Origin: Staphylococcus xylosus NJ
Lineage (GTDB): Bacteria > Bacillota > Bacilli > Staphylococcales > Staphylococcaceae
Length of the DNA: 64,000 bases
Assembly: GCF_000338275.1 (NCBI RefSeq)
Contig: NZ_ANMR01000019.1
Span: forward strand, 97,446 to 161,445
Reading direction: 5' to 3'
Both the position numbers and the translations under genes were made by a program. The notes beneath the pieces are model-generated. The model saw only the letters and a program-made list of their open reading frames with translations, made no database searches and was not told where the DNA came from. Positions 8,713 to 18,123 of the stretch are shown here, piece after piece (position 1 is the first letter of the stretch; every line of letters begins with the position of its first letter).

Positions 8713-8731
8713 CCTACTGCCAAATTGAAAA

Positions 8732-8764
8732 TGAGCCTGAGACATCTATTTATGTCCCAGGCTC
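8732..8764. terminator. Terminator between the small membrane protein gene and merA
   Basis: GAGCCTGAGACAT and ATGTCCCAGGCTC pair across a short AT loop, with T residues on both sides. It lies between a plus-strand gene and the convergent merA and can serve both. Confidence 0.75.
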
Positions 8765-8802
8765 TTATATCTATGCCGTAAAACAGATATTCCTTTTAGC
8801 TA

Positions 8803-10125
8803 CTACATGTTAAATAAATCATTAAACGATTCTACCATTGTAGGGTGTGTATATATGTTTTCTTTTAATACTTTATAAGATAATTTTTGATCTATTGCTA
8901 ATTTAATTAAATTTATAATTTCTTCTGATTGTAAACCGTATAGAGATGCACCTAAAATTTCTCCGTTATCTTTATTAACCACTGCTTTATACAATCCTCT
9001 AGTATCATTGTTTATTTTATGTCTAGGGATTGTATTAACAGGTATAGCATTTTCTATCACGTTATACCCTTGTTTTTTCGCTTCTTCTCCTGTTAATCCA
9101 ACACGTGCTAATGGTGGATCTATAAATACTGTGTAAGGCACAGCCCCGCGATTTTCCGTAGAACGCTGTCCTTCCCCAAACAATTGCTCTTTTACAATTC
9201 TGAAGTCATCTAATGAAATATATGTGAATTGCATGCCTCCTTTGACATCACCTAAGGCGTACACATCAGATGCATTTGTTTGTAGATATTCATTCACTAT
9301 GATTTCACCATGGTCACCAATTTTTACATCAGTGTTTTGAAGCTCTAAATCAGTATTAGGTTTACGTCCTGTTGCTATCAGTACAGCATCAGCTGCATAC
9401 TTACCATTTGATGTATGCACAACTGTACCCTTATCTGTGTCCTCAAATTTCTTAGTATCTACATTTAAGACGATATTCACGTTTTTATCTGCTAAGTCTT
9501 TTTTCACCTCAGCAACAATATCTTTATCTTCTTTAGTCATAATATCGTTACCACGTTCTAATACAGTTACTTGCGTTCCAAAATTCGCAAACATTGAGGC
9601 AAATTCTAACGCGATATAACCTCCACCAACAATTACTAGATGACTAGGTTGAGATTTCAAATTCATAATACCTTCAGAATCATATAAATGTTGTGAAGTA
9701 TCTATACCTTCAATTGGCGGAATAACAGATTTTGCCCCAGTATTAATGACGACTTGTTGTGCACTAATAGTTTCTACAACTTCGTCTTGATCATTTAATA
9801 AATTTAATTCGTGATTAGATTTAAATTTAGCAGTATAATCTAACACCTCTATATTATCATCATCAGCTAAGTTATGATAATTCTTACTATTTAATGCATT
9901 GACAACATCTGATTTTCTTGAAAATGCTTGATCAAATGAGCCATGTTCCAAGCCTTCATGGACTAACGTTTTAGAAGGAATACAACCTATATTGATACAT
10001 GTACCTCCGTACATCTTTTTCGATTTTTCAATAACTGCTACTTTTTTATTTTGTGCAGAAGCAAATTTTGCTAGCGTTTTTCCACCCTTACCAAATCCTA
10101 CAATGATTAAGTCAAACTTTTTCAT
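8803..10125 (-). CDS. merA: Flavoprotein disulfide reductase MerA (hypothiocyanous acid reductase)
   Basis: A 440-aa pyridine nucleotide-disulfide oxidoreductase. The FAD motif IVGFGKGGKTLAK lies at the N-terminus. The redox-active pair is C43/C48 in GGTCINIGCIPSK. The NADPH motif VIVGGGYIALEFAS and the second FAD motif YALGDVKGG follow. It lacks the extra N-terminal heavy-metal domain of mercuric reductase. In S. aureus, the orthologue next to hypR acts as a hypothiocyanous acid reductase. Its start overlaps the hypR stop by 14 bases, so the two are co-transcribed and HypR-controlled. Confidence 0.9.
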   Translation of the reverse strand: MKKFDLIIVGFGKGGKTLAKFASAQNKKVAVIEKSKKMYGGTCINIGCIPSKTLVHEGLEHGSFDQAFSRKSDVVNALNSKNYHNLADDDNIEVLDYTAKFKSNHELNLLNDQDEVVETISAQQVVINTGAKSVIPPIEGIDTSQHLYDSEGIMNLKSQPSHLVIVGGGYIALEFASMFANFGTQVTVLERGNDIMTKEDKDIVAEVKKDLADKNVNIVLNVDTKKFEDTDKGTVVHTSNGKYAADAVLIATGRKPNTDLELQNTDVKIGDHGEIIVNEYLQTNASDVYALGDVKGGMQFTYISLDDFRIVKEQLFGEGQRSTENRGAVPYTVFIDPPLARVGLTGEEAKKQGYNVIENAIPVNTIPRHKINNDTRGLYKAVVNKDNGEILGASLYGLQSEEIINLIKLAIDQKLSYKVLKENIYTHPTMVESFNDLFNM

Positions 10126-10546
10126 GAGAATCCTCCTTTAATATGTCTTTTAATACATCTTTTATCGTAATAGTTTTATAATATGCCACTAATAAGTCTT
10201 GCTCTCTTTGGTGAAATTGAGACATTGTGTGACCTATTTCCCTGGAAATTTCACAATCGCTACCTTGATTGCCAGTAAATATTCTACCTTCTGATTTTTC
10301 TTCATTGAATAATACAAATAAATCTGCAAGGTTTACATCTTTGGTTGATTGATTTGATTGGTAACCACCAAACTTACCTCGGGTGGCATGCAAATATTGC
10401 TGTTCATTTAACTTCCTAGTCACACGACGTAATTGCACTGGATTGACGCAAATACGTTCTGCTAATTCACCACTTGAATACCGTTCATCTGAGTGTTTCA
10501 GCAAAAACGTTAAAAGATGCACTGCAATGTTAAATTCTAAATTCAT
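10112..10546 (-). CDS. hypR: Rrf2-family redox regulator HypR
   Basis: I set the start at the ATG at 10546 (MNLEFNIAVH), which has AAAGGTG nine bases upstream; the GTG and ATG further upstream sit on that site. The 144-aa protein has an N-terminal winged helix of the Rrf2 type. Cys33 (ERICVNP) and Cys98 (GSDCEI) match the two cysteines that form the disulfide switch in S. aureus HypR, where HOCl oxidation relieves repression of merA. No iron-sulfur three-cysteine cluster is present. It overlaps merA, an arrangement that fits autoregulation of the operon. Confidence 0.88.
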   Translation of the reverse strand: MNLEFNIAVHLLTFLLKHSDERYSSGELAERICVNPVQLRRVTRKLNEQQYLHATRGKFGGYQSNQSTKDVNLADLFVLFNEEKSEGRIFTGNQGSDCEISREIGHTMSQFHQREQDLLVAYYKTITIKDVLKDILKEDSHEKV

Positions 10547-10660
10547 AATCATCACCTTTTAATTGTAACTTTTATAATTACATTATAACTTTCATCGCTT
10601 TAATAGTAAAATCATTTGCTTACAATTACTATATTCCCAAATAACTTTAAATTATTAATA

Positions 10661-10703
10661 AAGCAGGATAAAAAACTAAAATAATTAGAATTTTATCCTG
10701 CTT
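10661..10703 (-). terminator. Terminator downstream of the SRPBCC pseudogene
   Basis: A perfect 13-bp stem AAGCAGGATAAAA/TTTTATCCTGCTT surrounds a 17-base loop, between the SRPBCC pseudogene and hypR. Confidence 0.7.
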
Positions 10704-10766
10704 CCAAATCTTTAATACATATTATATTTTGTTGATCTATATTAACTTTTCAGCATTATACAATTA

Positions 10767-11171
10767 TTATAATATTGCAGCTCGAATACTTACGTTGTGT
10801 TCTAAATATGTTTTTAAACAACTAAGCATATATACCCAACCTTCTTTTTGATCTAATAATTGCTCTACATCTTGTGCATCAAAATCTTTTTCTATTGTAG
10901 TTACTACCGTACTTTCACCAATACCTTCAAATTGAATCAACACGGGATGCTCTCCCCAAATAAATTCAATACTTTTATTTTCCTCTAAGCTTTTTATCTG
11001 AATATCTAATTCAGCGTTATATTCTTCATAACAGAGGATAATGGTTTTACCTTGTTCCCACCTTTCTAAACTTGAAGAAAACCAAAAACCTCCAATTTAA
11101 TCTGGATTTACAAAAGCTTTAAACACATTTTCTTTCGGTACGTTTACTTGCATTTTCGTAACAATATCCAA
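10767..11171 (-). pseudogene. SRPBCC/AHSA1-domain gene with a premature stop
   Basis: Read on the minus strand from a TTG at 11171 (preceded by AAGGATAGGTG), a 135-codon frame ends at 10767 with one internal TAA, codon 25, at 11097-11099. Upstream of it is KENVFKAFVNPD and downstream is IGGFWFSSSLERWEQGKTI, which continue each other as an activator-of-Hsp90-like SRPBCC domain (typical 'PxxIxxFWxSSxxxRWExGKTI' pattern). No frameshift is seen elsewhere, so this looks like a single nonsense mutation and a recent loss. It could also be a sequencing error. The domain usually binds hydrophobic ligands. Confidence 0.75.
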
Positions 11172-11412
11172 GTCACACCTATCCTTTCTTCAAGTAAAAT
11201 ACTACATTTTGCACTAATGTCACAAAACACATACCATTACAAAATTCATGAAATTATACGCTAAAGATTATGCATTATAAAATTATATTTATTAAGATTG
11301 TAAATATTAAATACTCAATTGGTAATACAATTGTAAAAAACCTATTAGTCGGTATTATCCTAATTTCTGTTATAATTTCATCATCGCAACTATAAAATTA
11401 AGGGAGATTTCT

Positions 11413-12153
11413 ATGAAAAATATAATCCATTCTTATTTATATTATTTAATCATGTTACTTATAGTAGGTGTAATTCTAACTTCCTTATATATTTTATATG
11501 TCTGGAAAAATGATCAACCACAAAATCAAGATTACTATAAAAATTTTTCAGAACTTAAAGCCGATACAACAGAAGGACGCGATTGGCAGATTAATACAAA
11601 GACAACAAATAATAAAGATATATTGATTACTGCTATTCATGGCGGTGGAATTGAACCAGGAACCTCTGAATTAGCAAAAATCATTTCTAAAAAAGGGAAT
11701 TTCAATTTATATAGTTTTGAAGGACTATTAAAATCTAATAACGCCAAACTGCATATTACTTCAACTAGTTTTGACGATCCTAAACTTAAAGATATGATTT
11801 ATAAGTCTAATGAGTCTATTTCTATCCATGGAATTAAAGACAAGAAAAAAGTAGTCTATATTGGCGGAAAAGATAAAGATATGTCTCGATCCATTCGAAA
11901 AGAATTAGAAAAAGAAGGATTTAATGTAGAACAGAGTCCCAATTATGTAAATGGAGATTCTAACAACAACATCATCAATAAAAATGATACAGGGTCTGGG
12001 GTTCAATTAGAAATTTCAACAAAATATCGTAAATCTTTTTTTGATAATGGAGATTTCAATCGAAAAACGCGTGAAAACACTAATGACTACAAACAATCTA
12101 TTTACGATTTTGCAGAAGCCGTTACTAAAGGTATCAAACAACAAACAAATTAG
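11413..12153 (+). CDS. Poly-gamma-glutamate hydrolase family protein
   Basis: A 246-aa protein with an N-terminal transmembrane or signal-anchor helix (about residues 8-30) and an extracytoplasmic domain. ITAIHGGGIEPGTSELA holds the zinc-ligand HGGxxEPGTSE signature of the phage PghP-like poly-gamma-glutamate hydrolases. LHITSTSFDDP, SIHGIKDKKK and the late GVQLEISTKYRKS complete the family motifs. The fold is that of zinc carboxypeptidases and cleaves gamma-glutamyl bonds. Its membrane anchor suggests a role at the cell surface, perhaps on poly-gamma-glutamate capsule, though no cap genes are in the window. Confidence 0.85.
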   Translation: MKNIIHSYLYYLIMLLIVGVILTSLYILYVWKNDQPQNQDYYKNFSELKADTTEGRDWQINTKTTNNKDILITAIHGGGIEPGTSELAKIISKKGNFNLYSFEGLLKSNNAKLHITSTSFDDPKLKDMIYKSNESISIHGIKDKKKVVYIGGKDKDMSRSIRKELEKEGFNVEQSPNYVNGDSNNNIINKNDTGSGVQLEISTKYRKSFFDNGDFNRKTRENTNDYKQSIYDFAEAVTKGIKQQTN

Positions 12154-12166
12154 AATTAATTCTACT

Positions 12167-12218
12167 AGCATCCAGAAATGTCTTTATTTATAAAGGCATT
12201 TCTGGATGCTTATTTTTT
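12167..12218 (+). terminator. Terminator after the hydrolase gene
   Basis: A perfect 14-bp stem AGCATCCAGAAATG/CATTTCTGGATGCT is followed by TATTTTTT. Confidence 0.9.
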
Positions 12219-12302
12219 AAATATTTTCTTTTTCATTTGCTTGCTTTTTAAAACAATAGGTATAAAATACTGTTTATTAAAATCAGTAAAGGAAATGACA
12301 TA

Positions 12303-13607
12303 ATGAAAATATTAAATAAGCCTTTGTATTTTTACCTTTTACTTTTTATAACTACAACATTAATTGGCGCGTTACTTTTATATTTACCTGTTACCGGTAA
12401 AAAGCCCATTGATTTTATAGATGCTTTTTTCATAGCTTCTAGTGCTTTTACAGTGACCGGACTAGTGACTGTTGATGTCTCAACACAATTCAATTGGTTA
12501 GGCGACTTTATTATTATGCTCTTAATTCAAATCGGTGGCCTTGGTATTGTGACAGTCACATTATTAACCTTTATATTAATCAATAAAAAAATTAGTATAA
12601 AAAATCGTTATCTAGCAATGACGATGTGGAATATCGATAAACCAGGGGGAATTATACGCCTGATTCTTCAATTTGTGTTATACAGTGTTGCAACAGAGAT
12701 TTTAGGGGCTGTATTTATTGCCCTCTCATTTGTCCCTAAATACGGCCTTGGACAAGGTTTATTTTTAAGTATTTTTACATCAATCTCTGCATTTAACAAT
12801 GCAGGTTTTGCTCTTTTCAGAGATAATTTAATGAGTACAATTAATGATCCAATTATTACAATTACTATTCCGTTACTCATCATTATGGGAGGCATCGGGC
12901 CTCTAGTGTTCTTTGATTTAATTTTGTCTCAAAAATTAGTAAACTTAAAATTACATTCTAAGATTGTGCTAAGCACATCACTTATATTAATTATTTTAGG
13001 TTCTATACTATTTTTCATTTTAGAGTATCACGCTACATTAAATCATTTATCACTTCCTGAAAAAATTGGAGCTTCATTCTTCCAATCTGTCACAACACGT
13101 ACTGCGGGATTTAACACTGTAGACATTGGAGAAATAACGGCGCCGACTTCAATGATGATGATGCTATTAATGTTTATTGGGGGAGCGCCTATAAGTGCTG
13201 CTGGTGGTATTAAAGTAACAAGCCTAGTTTTAACTCTATTATTCATCATCAGTACACTAAGAAACGAAACGCATCCTTCCATATTTAAACGATCTATTTC
13301 AAATCGAACTTTAAATATAGCCGTTACAATAACACTTTGTGCTACCATATTTGTCTTAAGCGTCTCTATGATTGCCAGTATGCTTAACCCACACACGCCA
13401 TATATAACCGTATTATTTGAAGTTATTTCAGCTTTTGGCACTGTAGGATTAAGTATGAATTTTACAACAGATTACCATACTGCTACGAAAATCATCATTA
13501 TTGTAACGATGCTGATTGGAAAAATTGGTATTCTCACTTTTGTTCAATTGTTCATTACTGAAAAGAAAACTTTATTCTATTACGCTAAAGGAAATGTACA
13601 TTTATAG
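12303..13607 (+). CDS. TrkH/KtrB-family potassium uptake membrane subunit
   Basis: A 434-aa membrane protein with the four pseudo-repeated M1-P-M2 units of the SKT superfamily. The four filter loops can be read as SSAFTVTGL, SAFNNAGF, TTRTAGFNT and SAFGTVGLS, each with its central Gly. It is the membrane subunit (KtrB or KtrD) that needs a cytosolic KtrA/KtrC RCK partner encoded elsewhere. It works in Na+-coupled K+ uptake and osmotic adaptation. Upstream, AAAGGAAATGACATA is the likely ribosome binding region. A terminator follows at 13690. Confidence 0.9.
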   Translation: MKILNKPLYFYLLLFITTTLIGALLLYLPVTGKKPIDFIDAFFIASSAFTVTGLVTVDVSTQFNWLGDFIIMLLIQIGGLGIVTVTLLTFILINKKISIKNRYLAMTMWNIDKPGGIIRLILQFVLYSVATEILGAVFIALSFVPKYGLGQGLFLSIFTSISAFNNAGFALFRDNLMSTINDPIITITIPLLIIMGGIGPLVFFDLILSQKLVNLKLHSKIVLSTSLILIILGSILFFILEYHATLNHLSLPEKIGASFFQSVTTRTAGFNTVDIGEITAPTSMMMMLLMFIGGAPISAAGGIKVTSLVLTLLFIISTLRNETHPSIFKRSISNRTLNIAVTITLCATIFVLSVSMIASMLNPHTPYITVLFEVISAFGTVGLSMNFTTDYHTATKIIIIVTMLIGKIGILTFVQLFITEKKTLFYYAKGNVHL

Positions 13608-13689
13608 TTAATGCAACAAACTAAAACAGCTAATGAAACCTAGTGTTTCAAATCTAATACACTGAATAATAATTATCTATGCAAACATA

Positions 13690-13740
13690 AAAATGATGAT
13701 TGCCAACCTAATTTAAATGGAAATCATCATTTTTTATTTT
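13690..13740 (+). terminator. Terminator after the potassium transporter
   Basis: AAAAATGATGATT pairs with AATCATCATTTTT around a 20-base loop, followed by a T-rich run. It lies between the K+ transporter and the convergent tctA remnant. Confidence 0.75.
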
Positions 13741-13796
13741 TCTGAATGATTAAAACCCTAGGCATAATAATTTCAAACTATTATCTATTAAAATAC

Positions 13797-14760
13797 TTAA
13801 TTAGAATTCGATGATTTTGCTTTTCTCTTATCCATAATAATTGGTACTACAATGATTAGCACACTGATAAGCAATAAAATAACTGTAATCGGAGAATGGA
13901 ATAATGATAAAAACTCCCCATTGTTAATTAACAAATGTCTTCTTAATGATGTTTCCATCAACGGACCTAGTACAATTCCTAAAATTAATGAAGCAATTGA
14001 GAAATGATATATTTTCATTAAATATCCTACAACACCAAATAATAGCATAATCCAAACATTCAATAAGTCATTGTTTGTAGCATATGCACCGAGTAAAGAA
14101 AGTATAATAATAAATGTCGCTATAATACTATAAGATGCTTTTAATAATAATGTAAATACTTGGACGCCCGCTCTACCAGCAACCAATGTCATGATACTTG
14201 CGAATAACATAGCTAAAAATATTGAATATAAAAGTATAGGTTGATCTGATATAAGTTGTGGCCCTGGCTGTACACCTTGAAGCACTAAAGCTGCTAATAT
14301 TACTGCAGTTGTTGGACTACCTGGTATTCCAAGAATTAGTGTAGGAATCATTGAAACTCCTGCTGCTGCATTATTAGATGATTCAGGTGCAACTACGCCT
14401 TCTGCTTTTCCTTTACCGAATTCTTCAGGATCTTTGTTTGTTTTCATAGCTACTCCATAACTAACAAATGACGCTATAGACCCTCCTGTTCCTGGTAATA
14501 CGCCAAGTATGCTACCTATGGCCGCTGATTTTAAAGCAGTCCATTTATATACAAAGAAGTCTTTAAACTTAAACATACCTTGTGATAATTTTGAATTTGC
14601 ATTTAAATCTTGCGGATTACCGTTGGTAATTTGTGAAAATACTTCTCCTAATGCAAAGGCCCCAATCATGATTGGAATATAATCAATTCCATTCATCAAT
14701 TCTAAAGTATTAAATGTAAATCTATCTGTGGCTGTTAATGGGTCTAAACCTAATGAAAGA
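13797..14760 (-). pseudogene. tctA remnant: tricarboxylate transporter large subunit lacking its N-terminus
   Basis: The frame encodes the C-terminal two thirds of a TctA permease. Homology can be followed from GLDPLTATDRFTFN, which normally lies around residue 170 of a 500-aa protein, through the conserved PESSNNAAAG and GIPGSPTTAVILAAL motifs to a normal stop. The frame runs on upstream to a TTG at 14789, but those residues come from the neighbouring lysR sequence. The helices and PGLGP loop of the first domain are absent, as are tctB and tctC. An intact paralogue is at 56794-58293. Confidence 0.82.
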
Positions 14761-15142
14761 AAAGATTTACGTCGTCTCAAAACCTCCAATTGATATAACT
14801 GATTTACCTCATTTACCCAGAATATATTATAACACCGATACCTCCCTCAATAAGTTAATTGATGATTGGTGGATTGGAAAATTTATCGAGCCACCTTCTA
14901 TTACAATAAATGCCGATAATATGGAAACAAGTAAAGAATTTGTTCAAAATGGGTTAGGTTTTTCTATTTTGCCTGGCATTTTATTACGTGATGATGATAA
15001 TTTGTCTAAAATACCATGTTTAGACCAACAAGGTAACTATATCATTAGAAATACACACATGATTTTAAAAGAACAATATCTAAATAATACCGTAGTGAGA
15101 GCATTTTATAATTTCATGAAAGAGGTTAATTTAGAATTTTAA
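14747..15142 (+). pseudogene. LysR-type regulator remnant, effector-domain end only
   Basis: About 130 residues match the last part of a LysR regulator: a short beta-rich stretch, then NADNMETSKEFVQNGLGFSI and LPGILLRDD, which is the hallmark second half of the inducer-binding domain. The helix-turn-helix and the first half of the effector domain are missing. The fragment abuts the tctA remnant head to head at about 14745-14760. The parsimonious reading is that one deletion removed the 5' end of tctA, tctB, tctC and the 5' end of a divergent regulator. It has no usable start signal. Confidence 0.75.
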
Positions 15143-15357
15143 TATAATATATGATTATATTAATGCATTTCACCTAAATATTATACTTTAATTCAATTAT
15201 ATGTCGTTACTCACTTCTATCTAATTTACTCAAAGGTACAGTACTCTTACACATAAAAATATAAAGTTACACTCGCAACTGAAATGTAGTACAATATATT
15301 TAAAGTTTTATATTTTTGTGTTCAATAAAATATGAATTAAAATTAAGGGAGAATGAG

Positions 15358-15924
15358 ATGAACGATAATAAAAAGAACGGATGTATCGGTTGTTTAGGTT
15401 GTTTGGTTATAATTTTACTCATTATATTGTTAGTTGGCGGATGTAGTGCTTTCTTCTATACAGAAAATAATAGCGATAGTACCAAAAAAGAAACTCAAAA
15501 GAATTCTGATACTAAAAAGAAAGAGAAAGAAAATAAAAATTCTGACACTAATAATAGCAAAAATGAAGAGATTAATGCTCAAGAAAATGGCTCTCAAGAA
15601 TCAAATGATAATAATTACGAAGAGTCAAGTAATGCTTCTGATAATAGCGAAAATAGTAATGCTAATGATAATGGCGATACTTATAATAATAATCAAAGCC
15701 AATCATCTAACAACTATAATAACGGCACAAATCAACAAAACAACTCAAGCACAGATATCGATACACCTGATCCTAATGCACCAGACATTGATGCACCTGA
15801 AAAGAATGATTTACCAAAAACGCCAGATGTCGACGTGCCTAAGCCAGGTGAAATAACAAAAGATATGCCAGGTTATGATTCATCCAAAGATAGAGATAAC
15901 GATGGTATAATAAACGAAAAATAA
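15358..15924 (+). CDS. Membrane-anchored Asn/Ser-rich surface protein
   Basis: The start is the ATG at 15358, which follows AAGGGAGAATGAG; a longer frame from 15316 lacks a ribosome binding site. The 188-aa protein has a short polar N-terminus, a Cys/Gly-rich transmembrane segment (GCIGCLGCLVIILLIILL), then about 100 residues of low-complexity Asn, Ser, Lys and Glu, then a Pro/Asp repeat region (PDPNAPDIDAPEK). It ends in DRDNDGIINEK, which resembles the calcium-binding DxDxDG of thrombospondin type 3/EF-hand-like repeats. No LPXTG is present. Its function is unknown. Confidence 0.7.
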   Translation: MNDNKKNGCIGCLGCLVIILLIILLVGGCSAFFYTENNSDSTKKETQKNSDTKKKEKENKNSDTNNSKNEEINAQENGSQESNDNNYEESSNASDNSENSNANDNGDTYNNNQSQSSNNYNNGTNQQNNSSTDIDTPDPNAPDIDAPEKNDLPKTPDVDVPKPGEITKDMPGYDSSKDRDNDGIINEK

Positions 15925-15926
15925 GC

Positions 15927-15978
15927 AAAAACGACACTTCACAATTGCTGATATCAACAAATGGTGGAGTGTCGTTTC
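15927..15978. terminator. Terminator between convergent genes
   Basis: AAAACGACACT and AGTGTCGTTT pair around a long AT-rich loop. It lies between the Asn/Ser-rich protein gene and the convergent amidase gene. Confidence 0.65.
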
Positions 15979-16000
15979 GTTTACTAATATTCTTCTTCAC

Positions 16001-17308
16001 TTATTTAATTTTTAATATTTGTCCTACTTTAATACTATTAGAATCCAACTTATTGTCTGATTTAATTTTGTCTACTGTTGTTTTTTGATTTTTAGCTATA
16101 CTATACAAAGTATCGCCTTTCTTCACAGTGTATGTTTTCACTAAATATAATGTTTGTCCCTTGCTAATACTATCATTTTTCAAGTTATTCCATTTCTTGA
16201 TATTTTCAACGCTTACATTACTTCTTTTAGAAATATTATACAAAGTATCGCCAGCGACTACTTTATGCGTATCTCCAGTTATCGTACCACTATTACTTGG
16301 CGCTTTTAATTTTAATATTTGTCCTACTGATAATGTGTTATTGCTTAAATTATTCCATTTCTTAATGTCATCGATAGCTACGCCGCTTCGTCTTGATATA
16401 CTATATAATGTATCACCTTTAGCCACTTTGTAAGTTGAGCCAGTTATTGCGTCATCATTACCGCCACCGTTTAGTGCTTTATAGTGTTTTTGAACTAAAC
16501 TGTAAAATTGGTCCATGTTATATCCCCATTGATTGAAATAACCTACTGGGTCTGTATGATCCGTACCACCCCAATATTGACTAATAGCATTGTGACTAAT
16601 AATTGTACCTGTACCTTGATTATTATCTGCCAATGATGGAGCCAATCCATTTTGTTTCAACATTTTAGCAGCTAAATAAGCTTGGTTATTTACAGATTTA
16701 GCAAAACCATCAAATGTATTTGACCTCGTCAACTCTATTTGATAGAAATACGGGTTTGCATTCGCGCCTGCACCCCAAGCTAAATAATTACTTGGTGCTG
16801 TTTGAATAATTTTATCACTACTTGCATAAGCATGTACAAAAGCACTCTGATAATTGTTATACATATAGTTTACTTCGCCTTCAATCGTACTATTAGGGTT
16901 AGCTGTTTCATGTATAACAACTCCTATAAATTTTCCTGATTTATAATTATATTTTGGTAAATTATTAATACGTGAATCTTGAACGATTTGCGCTGGTTTA
17001 ATATTATTATTTGCAATATATGTATTTACGTCTTGATAAGATCTATTTGCAAAAGTACGCATTTCTACTGAATTAGAATTATGCTCTGCAACTTTATTGT
17101 GTAATCGTAAATCTTCAGGTGTTAGTTGGTCTTTTAAAGCTTGAGGGCTCATCTTTTGTGCTTTATCAAAATCGATTGGCTTGCTTGTATTCTCTTTCTT
17201 ATCTTTTTCTGTCGTTTGCTTTCCATTATCTTCCTGTGCATATGCTACTGTAGTACTTAGTACTAAGCTCGTCGCTACTATTAATGATAAACTTAACCTA
17301 TACTTCAT
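16001..17308 (-). CDS. Secreted N-acetylmuramoyl-L-alanine amidase with three LysM repeats
   Basis: A 435-aa exported cell-wall hydrolase. The signal peptide ends near residue 24 (AYA). An amidase_2 domain follows at about 110-275, with zinc ligands H133 (VIHETA), H239 (IISHN) and likely D253 or H251 in the GGTDHTDP motif, as in the staphylococcal Atl amidase. Three LysM repeats then follow at about 292-335, 345-388 and 391-435, each with a YxVxKGDTLYxI core. LysM binds peptidoglycan glycan strands. The catalytic-first order is the reverse of Sle1/Aaa. GGAGT precedes the ATG. Confidence 0.9.
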   Translation of the reverse strand: MKYRLSLSLIVATSLVLSTTVAYAQEDNGKQTTEKDKKENTSKPIDFDKAQKMSPQALKDQLTPEDLRLHNKVAEHNSNSVEMRTFANRSYQDVNTYIANNNIKPAQIVQDSRINNLPKYNYKSGKFIGVVIHETANPNSTIEGEVNYMYNNYQSAFVHAYASSDKIIQTAPSNYLAWGAGANANPYFYQIELTRSNTFDGFAKSVNNQAYLAAKMLKQNGLAPSLADNNQGTGTIISHNAISQYWGGTDHTDPVGYFNQWGYNMDQFYSLVQKHYKALNGGGNDDAITGSTYKVAKGDTLYSISRRSGVAIDDIKKWNNLSNNTLSVGQILKLKAPSNSGTITGDTHKVVAGDTLYNISKRSNVSVENIKKWNNLKNDSISKGQTLYLVKTYTVKKGDTLYSIAKNQKTTVDKIKSDNKLDSNSIKVGQILKIK

Positions 17309-17630
17309 TTAAAACACTCCTTTTATTATAGAACACTATTTTATCGCAACGTCTATATTAATTAATTCATCTTATTCTTACAGTTTATAATATTATCCAA
17401 ATGTTTACAAAAAACTTTATAATTTCGTACTATTTTTTGGACATTATATATATTAAGTGCTTTAAATATAATAAAAATGAGTAAGATAATGAAATCACAA
17501 ATACTTTTGACTTCATTATCTTACTCTCTCCACATTTACTAATTATACATTTGTTTGTCATTAAATTTATTGTCCTTAAACTCTACATTGGTACGTGTTG
17601 AGGATTACAACTTTGTATCCTGTTCAAAAA
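17309..17630. other. Intergenic region with a terminator
   Basis: No gene is seen. The left part is the AT-rich promoter region of the amidase gene. The right part holds the terminator at 17477-17527. Confidence 0.6.
17477..17527 (-). terminator. Terminator of the small membrane protein gene
   Basis: A 15-bp stem pairs GAGTAAGATAATGAA with TTCATTATCTTACTC. On the minus strand it is followed by ATTTTTATT. It is downstream of the minus-strand gene at 17631. Confidence 0.8.
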
Positions 17631-17819
17631 TTATAAATCCATAATTACACTTGATAATATCGCAATTAATGCAACTATAAGTACAAACACAAGTAAGGTA
17701 TCAATTTTCCTTTGGTTACGCTCTTTATATGATTTTCTAAATTCTTTTAATGCCACAAAACCTGCTATTAACACTAATAATAAACACACTAAATGTAAAA
17801 CCAATGCTATTACGGCCAT
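17631..17819 (-). CDS. Small two-helix membrane protein
   Basis: I choose the ATG at 17819 because GAGGTG lies six bases before it; upstream codons in frame overlap that site. The 62-aa product has two strongly hydrophobic helices (about 3-24 and 43-60) flanking a basic loop (KEFRKSYKERNQRK). No family is recognised. It has its own terminator. Confidence 0.65.
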   Translation of the reverse strand: MAVIALVLHLVCLLLVLIAGFVALKEFRKSYKERNQRKIDTLLVFVLIVALIAILSSVIMDL

Positions 17820-18034
17820 CTTCATCACCTCACACACGTTTATTAAATTATGATTTCACTTATTTGTTTAAAAATGCTTCATGAACAATTAATTAGAAAT
17901 AGTTACTCAGTAAACTGATAAATAGAGGAATGGTTACTTGCGTAGTCTTTATAATACGCTACCCTTTTTAATGTCTCAAAAAACGCAAAGTAGTATTTCA
18001 CTACATTCTAGATACATTGAGTTTTAAGACATAA

Positions 18035-18077
18035 AAAAACAAACCACACGCTAAAATTAGCAAATGGTTTGTCGATT
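18035..18077 (-). terminator. Terminator of the Cys-rich small protein gene
   Basis: On the minus strand GACAAACCA pairs with TGGTTTGTT and is followed by seven T. It lies about 50 bases downstream of the 18124 stop codon. Confidence 0.8.
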
Positions 18078-18123
18078 ATATATTATCTATATTTATCTAT
18101 AATAATTATATACTGTAAAACAG

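Noticed and set aside
15434..15856. Second reading frame of 140 codons inside the Asn/Ser-rich protein gene
   Set aside because: It is the out-of-frame reading of a low-complexity AAT/AAA-rich stretch and has no start signal.
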